From assembly GCF_013373865.1 (NCBI RefSeq), contig NC_050470.1, positions 21,532,667 to 21,596,666 on the forward strand: a stretch of 64,000 nucleotides of DNA. Reading direction: 5' to 3'. A model generated the notes under the pieces. The model was not told the origin of the DNA. It searched no databases and saw only the letters and a program-made list of their open reading frames with translations. This document shows positions 23,667 to 34,800 of the stretch, one piece after another. This DNA comes from Monomorium pharaonis (taxonomy: Eukaryota > Arthropoda > Insecta > Hymenoptera > Formicidae). Every line of letters starts with the position of its first letter. Within the stretch, counting starts at the first letter, position 1. Position numbers and translations under genes: made by a program.

Positions 23667-25119
23667 ATTTTTAGTAATATTAAATAATAATAATAATAAA
23701 CGAAAATAACACGCGTCAATAAATGAGTACGTAATGCATATCATTGAATAATTATTAATTAGATAAGCCTACAAACAAATTGCAAAAGTCTATATGTTAT
23801 TAATGTCCACAAAGAGATCTGCCAATTTAGCTCGAGACAAATTAGCAATCGACTATTAACTTCTAACCTCCTTGAGAGAAACTGTCGTTAGAACTCGCGC
23901 AAAAAGGTCCCAAGGACGAACGAAATTTGCGCCGCGTTCGAAGAGGACGACGGCGCGGCGCGGCGCGGCGCGGCGTCCCGGGGATTAGAGCGGAGGACAC
24001 CCGCCACTTCCGGCGCGTCGCGTCGACTTCCGCCTCTTCGCCTCGTCGCGATCGAGTTTCCTCCGAGCGCCGGCGCTGGATGCGTCAGTGTGAACGGGAA
24101 GTCAACGAGATCAACGGCATCGCGTTCGCCAGAATGCCAGGTAGCTTTCCAGGACGTAACGAAGGAGAACCGTTCCACGTACGTTGCGGTCTTAATCTCC
24201 CACCTCTTCTTCTCCCGTCGCCGCTCGCTCGCTCGCTCGTTTATGCCGCTCCTCGTGCACGCGGGCCGATGTATCAATGAGAACGATCGGCGACTTCTTC
24301 CCGCGATTACAGAAGGCACCTTTGAGATGAATCGGTCTTCTATCAGATCCTCCAACTTCCAAACAGTTTAACTTCACAATTTACATAAAATAAATCATTT
24401 TTGTTTTATATGCGGAGAAAAGAATTTAATTGTATTGTACTTTAATTAACTATGATAATATTAAAATAAAAGTATATTTCGCTGATTCAAATTCCTGAAA
24501 AAAATAAAATTATATACAAGCAAGATTATAATTTCTTCCTTATAATTTAATATTAATATTGAATATTTTTTTTCTGTGTATACTTATGCAAATTGATTTT
24601 TCTCTTGATTGATCAAATTCTCGGAGGCCAATCCGATCCGTGACGAGATGCATAAAAATGAATCGAGTCCTTGAGACCTCGATCCTTTCGTCCTCTTTTT
24701 GCAATATCCACGCCTACGTATATCCAGAGAGAATTTTTGGTGACTAATCGAATCCGTCACGCACGTTGCAAAATGTTTTTGTTCGCCGATCCCAGACTAC
24801 TCGGAATCATTTTTTATTCAGACAGAAATTATAGAGTTTCCTAAAACGCATCTAACGTCCCTTCTTGTAACACGAATCGCGCTGGGAGAAAATTAGTCTT
24901 CCGTTGTCTCTATCGACTAGCCTTATCGTAACTTCGAAGTAATGGATCGTCGATACGTCCGTTTGTCGTAAATAATGACTTGCATCAATAAAAGCACTCG
25001 GCGCGCGAGAAACAGCCGGGCGGGGGAAGGGGAGGAGAGTTAGTTCTTCTCATGCAGTTTATCCTTACCGATACTTTGTTCATCAATTATCTGCTCATCC
25101 CTCTCTATCTCGCCACTTT

Positions 25120-25448
25120 CCTAGTAGCCAAATACATTGACAGTATATTGGCTAATATTGGCTGAATATTGGTTATATATTGGAAGTGCATTGGCCAATG
25201 TTTTCCTAATGTTTCTCAATGTAACTTCAATATTGTTCATAAAATATTGGTTCCAAATTAGAATGCAATTAATGTCCGATATGAAAAATAGATTGGCTCA
25301 ACATTGAACCCAATGCTGAACCAATATTGCTGCTCAGACAAATTAACTGAATAAGATGAAACCGTCCACTTTGCAATATTGGACCAATATCTTGAATATT
25401 GTCTTTACATTACTTCTCGATATTGCGCCAATGTTTTTTGTTACCAGG
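25120..25448. mobile_element. ATTGG/CCAAT-rich foldback element
   Basis: A roughly 330-base element with many copies of ATATTGG, CAATATT and CCAATG words in both orientations. Its ends are imperfect inverted repeats (left CCTAGTAGCCAAATACATTG; right end reverse-complements to CCTGGTAACAAAAAACATTG). No ORF. Family unknown. Confidence 0.6.
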
Positions 25449-26443
25449 GTTCGCGTCGTTGACAGCCTCCTGGCCGAATGACCCGTCCATTTTCCGGGCA
25501 CGCGAAATCGGTAATAAATCAAGTCCGAGCTCTTCTTCTCCTTCTCGCGTGCTGTTCCGCTCCGGACGATTCCGTAATAGCTGTTATTTTTATGCGCTCG
25601 CTTCTCACGAGCAAAGTCATCGGAGGGAACGAACTTCATCGGAATGCCCTGGTGCTCGCTTTCCGTGGCGAGGAAGGGAAAAACGCACATCGTACGCTAC
25701 CCCCCTGCACGTAGAACCTCTCAAGCCCGTCGCGAGGCTTCTCTCCGACGTATCATTTGAAATACGCTTGCACTCCTCTCTTCCGCGATTTCAATAGCAG
25801 GCCTTAGCGCGGAATCGAGCGGTATGAAACTCGATAAGTTATAGTTTTTACATCATGTCGACAATTCTCTTCTCGTTCAATTAAACAGCCACGCGAGACG
25901 CGTTTTAGAATAATTCCCCTCCAATCTGTCGGATATACTTTCCCGTCTCTCTCGGCAAAAAAGATTCACTTCAGGTCTAACGTGCGCGCTGCGAAATTCT
26001 TAATTACGCATTACGCAGACAAGCCTCTTCCTTTTCACCAATTAGGCCTGCCGCCTCCAGTTTGAGGAAACAATGCCCCGTGCTGTGCGCATATCTATTT
26101 CCCTCGTGGCGTCGCTTCCCACGGGGGGAAATCCGACGCCTGAATAGGACCGTTCATCGCAATCGACGTCGCTCGATGTGTCACCGCGGCCGACCGGCGA
26201 ATGATCGTCCTCCGTTGCGCCGTATCTCGTCTTCACTCGGTTCCGTTCCAGTTGTGAATTATGCAACGCGCAGGTGGTTCCAATCCGCGATATTTTCACG
26301 CCGTTTGACCACACTCGCGTGACAGGGCACGACAAAACAGCTCCTCGGCATACGAACGCGCGTCGTGTTGCCAGAGATATTCCACGAATGCTAGAAAGTG
26401 AAGTACACAGAAGAAAAGCAAGTGTCAAATTAACTCTTTTATA

Positions 26444-27017
26444 CATACGAAAAAAAGAATATTCTTGTTTTGACAATATCTCCAAAACGGAAATCTTGAA
26501 ATGAGATTATATTGCGTTAAGTCAAAAAGATTTACTTGAATGAAGATTTATTTCAAAATTTTATATAGTTTAACCAAGAAAATAATATTCTTGTTATTTA
26601 AAAATAATTTTCTTAAATGGAAAAGAAAAAATATTGGATAGAAAATACTACATGTTTAAGGGCCGGTTGTTCCAACTTCTTGATAAATTTATCTATTAGG
26701 TAAATATGTGTCTGTCTTTGTTTATTTAGAAAAAAAAGAAGATAGACACATGCTTATCTGACAGGTAAGTTTACCAAGAAGTTGGAACAACGGGCCCTAA
26801 ATCGAAGATTATAATTTTCTTAGAATAAAATTATCAAAACAATTATATCATATATTTAAAATAATACTTATAGTATTGAAATAAGACTATAATATCTTGA
26901 AATTCAAGATTTTCAAATTTGTCTAAGAAGATTATATATTGTTACTTATACATATATGAAACAAGCATTGCGTTAATTTGAATACATAAGTTTCAATTTA
27001 AGAGTTTTTTTTCCGTG
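26444..27017. mobile_element. TA-flanked foldback element carrying a nested MITE
   Basis: The left end CATACGAAAAAAAGAATATT and the right end TTTTTTTTCCGTG are flanked by TA at 26442-26443 and 27018-27019. Aligned by eye it matches the reverse complement of 33719-34143, except for an extra 138-bp MITE (26660-26797) and its TAA duplication. No ORF; AT-rich. Confidence 0.75.
26660..26797. mobile_element. PIF/Harbinger-like MITE, copy 2 (nested)
   Basis: The left end GGGCCGGTTGTTCCAACTTC pairs with a right end whose reverse complement is GGGCCCGTTGTTCCAACTTC, giving inverted repeats of about 40 bp. TAA duplications lie at 26657-26659 and 26798-26800. It is the same family as 2843-2982. The uninterrupted version of the host element at about 33919-33921 shows the empty target with a single TAA/TTA. 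Confidence 0.88.
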
Positions 27018-27057
27018 TACCGATATTTAACAACGAACGCGTTCATTGTTAAATATA

Positions 27058-27425
27058 CATGCAACAATATATAATCTTCTTAGAAGTAATTTAAAATCTC
27101 GAAGTTCAACAATATATAGTCTTATTTCAATACTATAATTGTTTTTTCAAGAATATAATATAATTATTTTGATAATTTTTACCCTAAGAAAATTATAATT
27201 TTTTATTTGAACATACAATTATCTTTTTAATAATTTTTTCCTTTCCATTCAGGAAAATTATTTTTAAATAACAAGAATTTTCTGGATTAAACTAGATAAA
27301 ATCTTAAAATAATTCTTCATTCAAGTATAAAATTTCTTTGATATAACGCAATATAATCTTATTCCAAGATTTTCGTTTTGAACCTAAAAATATTGTCAAA
27401 ATAACATTCTTTTTTCTGTTTATGT
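27058..27425. mobile_element. truncated copy of the foldback element, inverted relative to its neighbour
   Basis: This stretch matches 33719-34143 in the same orientation (for example the motifs ATAATCTTCTTAGAAG, AACAAGAATTTTCTGG and ATATTGTCAAAATAACATTC), but lacks the first roughly 70 bases. Together with 26444-27017 it forms an imperfect palindrome of almost 1 kb. Confidence 0.6.
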
Positions 27426-29684
27426 TTTTGTTTATTTATATTACATACACAAAAAAAATATCTTTTTTTTTTTTATATTAATAGTTTACTTAAAACAGGT
27501 AATGTTTAGTTAAAATAAACTTTTACACATACACATACACACATAAAAAAAAATATATTGGAATTATAAATAAATATCACAAATATTTTAAATAATTCAC
27601 AAGTTTATATATTCGCAATCAAGTGTGTCGTAAGCATCAAATTTATTATAATCAAATTATATTTTCAATTTTAACAATTCAATACTTTAATCATGAATTT
27701 TTAGTTAAAATAATACAATTTACTTATTATTTTGATTTTTTAAATTCAATTTCATATAATTCTTAGGAAAAAAAAAATATAAATTCTTTCTTCAAGTATA
27801 TGAGTTTCTCTAAAATTCATATCGGTATGTGATAAGTACATCTTAAGATTACTAAGAAAATATTTTAAAAATAACCGTCTCTTACGTAGAAGAAAAAATA
27901 AAACTGAGTAATCGCTTTTCTTGTCAGTACAATTGATATTCTTTCTGTGTTTGTGTGCGGCTGCTCGCGAGTTATCGAGCAACTTTTCGGGAGGCTCTGG
28001 TTGGTTCCCGCGACGACGGCCGCTTCTCACGTCCGCGAGTCGTGAAAGAGAAGTTAACGATGAGATAATTACCGGCTGGCGGCTGCAGCGCAGCCATTGT
28101 TCGCCACCGATCCTGATGTATACACATAACGCACGTTCCTCCGTACGTGCGGCAGTATGTCGACTTCGATGACTCATAAGCGTGCCATGCGCAACGAATA
28201 ACGTATGCGCGGTGGAAAGTAATGCTTTATACCCATAAGAAATAAATCGTGCCGGAATTTGCGTTGCGAAATTGTGCCTGATCCTCTCTATCGGAAATGT
28301 AAAACGTTTCCTCCGTTACTTTTATTACCGGCTTTTTATTTACCGGCTCGATTTTTAATTGACTCTGCCAAGTGACTCACGCGCAGAAGAAATGTTAATT
28401 ATATAATTAAAGCTTCTAAATTCTATTAATTCTATGGTTTGAAAATATATTGTTTTTTTATTCGATATTTCTTTCTCTCGGTTCGTGGGCATTATTATTG
28501 AATAAGGATAATATATTTTTTCTTCATTATAATTATACAAAAGTTCTTTATGTAAGCAAGTTATATCCGTCTAATGCTATATAATTTCATTCAATATTTT
28601 TAGTATTGTAAAAATAAAAATATTCTCGAAATAACAATGTTTTTTTGTGATATGAATAAATGCCGAGTGTTTGAAAAAAGAGCTCTTTAGTTCTTTAATA
28701 AATAATATAATGAGAATTTGAATATTCTTGGTATCAGAGATATTTTTATTAAAAAACATCCTTATAAAAAAAAAAACCGTTTGAATATAAAATCGTATCT
28801 TAATGACCCAGTTCTTAAAACCGAAGAACCCTCAGGCAAGAAGGCCCGAAAAATAAGAATTCGACTATTCTTCTATAATTTGATGATCGGACGCGGGTAT
28901 AATCAGTTCCACGTCAGTCATATCGCTTATTTAGAGACGACGCAGCACACCGTTTTTTTTTTTTTTTTTTTTTGGTTTTTTTTCCACAAAGAAGACGCCG
29001 CGAAGTGGATGATTCACGCTGTGAAATTTAATAATTTTTATTGTCCGACGCCGCGCGGGAACACGAAACGCGTTTAGCCTTTTTTTTTTCTTTCTCTTTC
29101 CGTTTGTCCCGTGACGACTCGACTCTCGGAACTCCTTCTATGTACGTAAGCCAACGGAAGCGGAGGTGGACGGTAGCGATGGTGGTGGCAAGGTAGCCGC
29201 TCGTGTAAGAGACGCGAGTATCCTTCGAATTATACGATCCGCCACAAGATCCCGGCTCGCCGAGCGCGATCGCGAGGATCGATAGCGGGTCGAGGAAAAG
29301 TACGCTTCTTCACTCACCTCCTCCACCTCCTCCTTTTTCTGCATCTGCCTCCTCCGCTCCACGCGTCGAGTGTATGCCAGGCTCTTCTTCTGATCCACTC
29401 GTTACGTGTTTATTTTGCAATTATTACGTTCTCGCGCCTGGCATGTCGACGCACATCATCGCCGATTAACGGACGCCGGAGTTGTGCAAAGAAACGAGCG
29501 TCTAACACGGCGAAAGCACTACCGAAGAACTGGCGGGCGTGTTTGCGAATGTATTTATATAGGTACGCTTCTTGTTCCAGTGGCATGCTTCCGGTAAAAT
29601 ATTCCGGATGTTTTTGCTGTTACTAAATCCGTTCCCCTTTTTGTTTACATTCGGAGATAAACGTGTCATTATTATCGGAAGCAC

Positions 29685-29688
<4 letters not shown>

Positions 29689-29730
<42 letters not shown>
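29689..29730. repeat. poly-T tract of 42 bases
   Basis: An uninterrupted T run, unusually long. It could be the tail of a retroposed sequence on the minus strand, but no body is recognised upstream of it on that strand. The length may also be a sequencing artefact. Confidence 0.9.
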
Positions 29731-31434
29731 CCCCACCAAACGACTCACGCCCAATGATCTTTTATTCCGTTCCGCATTTCGAATAACGATTTATGAAATT
29801 CTGATTCTTCAATACCCGCGGGGGCGAAAGATTTTTCTCGAACATCGAAGTAAATTTTTGCAAATTGATTAAATTTTTTTAGTTCAAGTATTTATGCATT
29901 TTATTTAAATATATCAACTACTTGAACTTCAATACATAAGTATTTATATATTTAACTGAAATACCGTAAATACGTGAACTGAAGAATTTAAGTTGAAAAG
30001 GTCAGTTTACTTTTTTTTCTTAGGATGAATTATGATACCAAATATTATTGTGAACAAATTTATTTCGGCAAGGATTAAACGGAAAACAAGAAATATTTAC
30101 ATAAACAAGTTATGTAAATACAAAATTTCTACAAAAACCAAACTAAACCAGAAGTTTAGTTTTAAAAACTTCAAAAACTAATCAAAGTCTAAAACTTCTC
30201 ATATCAATTATACGTTCGAGCAAAAATTATCCTATTTATACCATTACAACAATTTCAATATAAGAAGTTCTTTTTGCCTTTTGGAAATTTAAATTTGTGA
30301 ACTTTGCTTTTCGTGAAACATCCTTCGACTCATTTTTTACTTCCTATTCAGCACTCGGCAAATTTAAAGATTTAAGAATTTTTTTTTTTTTTAATATTTA
30401 AGGATAAAGTGACGCCTCGGGTTTTAGGTTCAATATAATATACACAAAAAGATAATATAACAATATAAAACTGAACGTTGCACAAGTCGAAGCGTTGCGT
30501 AATCGAGAATAAAACCGCAAGGTTACGGCACTCGTGCGTCTTCTTCCTGCGAGCCGATTCTTCGCATAAGCGCGAGGAATCTCATCTTCACATGAGCCAT
30601 TTCCCACGCATCCTCGCGAGCGGGTGGTTTAACACGCGACCGGGCAGGCAGTCGATCGTGCAATCTGCAACGTGAACGTTTACACTTTTCACTTTTCACC
30701 TTTTCGTCTCTCTCACACACGAATTTCTCCTCCATTGAAATCTTACGTGTTCGCGTGCCGAAAAAGAAAAGAGTTACTCGAGCACGATTTCGGCAAGCTC
30801 ATGTGAAGATTCTCACTTCTTATCATTCCTTGACACGCAAAACTTTCACTGTGTTTTACATTCTCATTGCCGAGAGAAAATTATATGTTCGATACCTTCG
30901 AAATAAGTCACGTGTGTTTATCATATATAAAATTTAATTTTATAAAAATTACGATTCCTTTCTTTAAATCTCGTAGAGCGAAAATTGCGCGATTATTCGA
31001 GTAGTCTGGCATTTTGTAAAGATGAAAGTAAAATTTACGTTCATATAAAACTCCCACGAGGAAGTGATCGTTAGAGTGGCAAATCGTTCGAATAATTGCG
31101 CCAGCTTAATTACCACTTTTTTAGAATGACGTTTTCATTTTGCAATGTCTTTATAGAATATTTCTCCTTCTACTTGTACATACACTTCACGTCAATCGTC
31201 GTGATCTCTTTTAATTATCGCGAGCTCGGCTTGCGGACTCCGAGTCTGCGTTTCTGACGTCGTAACAGGTGAGAAAATCGGACAGCAACATATTTACCAC
31301 GGTGAGAATACGCACCGTACTCTCTTATCCGGACGCGGAGAAAAGTGCGGCCGTGGCCGTTGGCCGATCGCTCCGAACGGCGATTGAGATCGTGGATCGA
31401 ACGTAAATAACAAAGTTCATCGCTCGACTTTCAG

Positions 31435-31622
31435 ATCGGCCTCGCCGAAGCGAGCAGCGGCGGCTGGACTTCGCCCATGGGCAGGGCGGTAGAGATCAAA
31501 AGCAGCAGCAGCAGCAACAGCAGGTGGATCTAGCAGGGAGTGTAAGGAGGAAAATTCCACCGGCGGAGGCGTGTTACTTTTTGCCGGAGATCGTTTCCTC
31601 CCCTTCCTCCGCGCGAAAGAGG
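31435..31622 (+). other. 5' UTR part of the DOMON gene first coding exon
   Basis: A plausible acceptor CGCTCGACTTTCAG ends at 31434 and is followed by a leader with an (AGC)n/(CAG)n stretch at about 31499-31523, then the ATG at 31623. The reading frame is open upstream from 31524 but without an in-frame ATG, so 31623 is taken as the start. Confidence 0.55.
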
Positions 31623-31806
31623 ATGTCGCGGAGAACGGGACGCCCGACGCTCCTCGCGTCGCTTCTGACGACGCTGCTGCTGGTGGCGGTGACGTCCTGG
31701 CGGCTCGCCCACGCTCACGTGGCTCTGACGTTCCCGCGAGCCAGGCACTACGATCTCGACTTCCTGGATAACGCCAGGACGCCGGCGCCGTGCGGCATGC
31801 CGCGTG
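31623..31806 (+). CDS. DOMON gene exon 1 (signal peptide, mature N-terminal His)
   Basis: ATG at 31623; donor GTGAGT at 31807, phase 1. The 31-residue signal peptide has a basic start, a leucine-rich core ([14 protein letters not shown]) and an A-x-A cleavage site, leaving His32. Then [13 protein letters not shown] and P-C-G-M-P. Confidence 0.9.
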
Positions 31807-34800
31807 GTGAGTTTTCTACTCTAAATTGTTGTTACTGTTCCGTATTGGTCCCGCGCGTACGTCCCGAGTTTCAAGCGCTCACCTTCATCGTGGGATTCCT
31901 TAACAGGTTAAATTGGTGTTAGCTTCCCACTGAGATTTATTTAGACGCGGCCGGCGCCACGCCGAAATTCTAGGTGACTCGCCCGCGCCGCGCAGTGAGT
32001 TTTTTGGTCATGGGGTGCGTTCCAAAATTACTAATATGGAGAATTGATTACCAATGGTAGGAGTATAATGTCGTTCCAAAACGTCGTAGTTAGTTGACCA
32101 CGAAGGTAACTTTCTTACCTCATAAAATTGAAAGGTTATTGGGGTTATCCAACATCAGATAACCCATCTATCGCTTCTACATGGGGTAACCTCAGGGGTT
32201 ATCCAAGGTTAATTTTGGAACGCACCTCTGGAGAAAAATATTTTTACTCTGTTGTACGCAATTATTCCTTATTTTTAGGATTCTTTAAGATCTATCCTAA
32301 ACAACACGATGTCTAAAATCGGGACGTAAGAATTCGTAAAAACGTCTTTTAGACTGGTTTTAAAAGTATTACTAAAAGACATCTTTAAGACGTCTTATGT
32401 CCAGAGTTGGGTAAGTTAATATATTTTTTAAACTAAATTAAATTAAAGTTGATTGATTATAAAATTAATTCAGTTGAATTACATAAATTAAAGTTACATA
32501 AATAAAAAACTAACTCAGTTAAAGTTACGTTAAGATTAATTTAATTTAACTTAAGTAAAAGTAAAAGTTAATTTTGAGAAGCTTTATTTATATTAAATTA
32601 AATAGCCATATAATTTATTTAAGTCAGATTGCCAACATAATTACAGTATCGCTCATCGAATATATTTAATATTTTATTTGTAAATCAAGTTATAATATTA
32701 ATTATATGAAATAACAAGAAAATATTGTTTCCATGCAGAAATGTATTTTTATTTGATAATTTTTTTCTTTCGCCCAGATAAAATTCTTAATTTAGGAAAA
32801 AAGTTAATAAGTTAAAGTTTATACGTTTCAAAAATAACTAGTTAGGTTTAAAAAAAATCATTTAAAAAATTAATTGAAATAAATTAAAAGTTATTAACTT
32901 TTTAACTTAACTATTAACTTTCAACTTTTTAACTAATTACTACCCAACCCTTCCCGATTTTGTCGGGACATTGTGTTGTTCGGAATGAGATAAAAATTAA
33001 ATTTGACGATTAGATCTTCAAAAATACAATTGGTCTGAATTATTTTGCCATGTTGATAACCCTTTAATCAACGATTAACTTAACCGGAGTTTGCTCGGGA
33101 TAGCCCTTACTATTATTACAGTAAAATTAAATGTTATTAATTCCTTTTAGAAGAAGGCAGAATGCGTAATAAAAGAAAATACCGCGAGACGTTGGTAGTT
33201 TGGAATATTCCCTGAAATATACGTACAATCGTCGGCGGAATCGTACGGGAGATAGAAACGTAATGTGCGCGCGACAGACGGGGGGGGGGGACTTGAGCTT
33301 CCTGTCGGAAGCCCGTGGACATCGTGGACCGAGAGAGCGCCTCTCGCGTTCTCCGGAAACCGCGGCGAAGCCACTTTTCAGACTCTCGTCGCACCGATGG
33401 ATCGCGAGCGGCGCGGGGCAAGGGGGATGGTGTGGAGCGCGGGAGGGTTGAACGGCGCACGGGCACAGTTTCTATGGGAAAACGACATTAACGAACGCTC
33501 GATCTTTCTCGGTCGGTGGGGGACACAGCCAGGCCGACCGACGTCGCCGCCAGTCAGTATACGATTCGAAGCGACTTTCACCGGCTTGCATGAAGGGAGC
33601 GCGAGCCTCTCGGTACTCGCGGGGCATTACCTTTCATGTTTTACACGTACCTAAGCCGCCGATACCCAGGGCCGCATCTACGTTAACGGGAAAAGCGAGG
33701 CTGACCGTGGTGGGGTCACTGCACGGAAAAAAAGATTACTTTCAAATTGAAACTTTATATATTCAAATTAACGCGATCCTTCCATAATCTTCTTCGAAGA
33801 ATTTGAAAATCTTGAATTTTAAGATATTACAGTCTTATTTCAATGCTATAAGTATTATTTTAAAAATATGATTAAATTGTTTTGATAATTTTATTCTAAG
33901 AAAATTGTAATCTTCGATTTAAACGTGTAGTATTTCCTATCCAATATTATTTTCTTTTCCACTCAAGAAAATTATTCTTAAATAACAAGAATATTATTTT
34001 CTCGGTTGAACTATATAAAATTTTGAAATAAATCTTTATTCAAGTAAATCTTTTTGATTTAACGCGATATAATTTCATTTCAAGATTTCCGTTTTGAAAC
34101 TGGAGATATTGTCAAAACAAGAATATTCTTTTTTTCTATGTGCACCAATCAATGAACAAGTAACAAGAAAAAACGATATTTTAGTTAAGTCTTTATGAAT
34201 ACGATCGATTAATTATCGAAATTTATTATTTGAATATTTTTCTCAAACAGTTATCTGCCGATAAGTCGTTCGGCAACTGCGTGACCCCAGTCGGGAAGAT
34301 CGCAATGCGACTTTCCTTTCCCTCGGAAAATTTCGAGAATTCGTATGTACATGCGTAACATGCAAGAGACGAACACCGATGTGACATTGATAGAAACGTT
34401 AATTAGAAACGGTTAATTAGACATTTAATCGCTTGACTTAAGAAAGTACCAGGGGTTTCGCATTTCTCTCTTTTTCCCTCCCAAGCTCTATAAGGCGAGG
34501 GAATTAAGACGGAGAAGCGATCGCGCCTCTCGAACACCTTCGCGAACAAGAAGCGCGTCTCGAAAAACCGAGGAAGGGGGAAGGAATTTATCATTTATTC
34601 TCTCTCTCTTTCTCTCTCTCTCTCGAGGCTCTAAAACTTTTCTAATTTTCTTTCGAACCGTTCGTCGATCTAATGACGAAGCCAGCGGGGTGGAAAGTTG
34701 AGAAAGAACGAAAGAGAGAGAGAGAGAGAGAGAGGAAATCGCGACCGTTATGATTCGACGTTGTCACATTGTTTCGCGGCGCGAATGACGACGCGAGGTC

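Larger units (their letters stand above)
21444..31434. other. non-coding region upstream of the DOMON gene (intergenic or long 5' intron)
   Basis: No supported coding exon. CpG-rich patches lie at about 22.4-23.1, 23.9-24.3 and 25.4-26.4 kb. Mobile elements: hAT-like at 23150-23666, ATTGG-rich element at 25120-25448, nested foldback cluster at 26444-27425. Poly-T tracts lie near 28952-28970 and 29689-29730, and a second stretch resembling the AAAAA-ended foldbacks at about 29872-30000. If the candidate first exon at 20.6-21.44 kb is real, this is its intron. Confidence 0.55.

Noticed and set aside
29689..29730. poly-T as the tail of a processed pseudogene on the minus strand
   Set aside because: No recognisable coding body or duplication adjoining the tract.
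12991..31434. tRNA, rRNA or known miRNA genes
   Set aside because: No cloverleaf with A/B boxes or familiar mature miRNA sequence was seen by eye; a covariance search would be needed to exclude them.
33265..33654. 129-residue frame in DOMON intron 1
   Set aside because: CpG-rich, no domain and no phase-compatible splice sites joining exon 1 and exon 2, which already fit each other.
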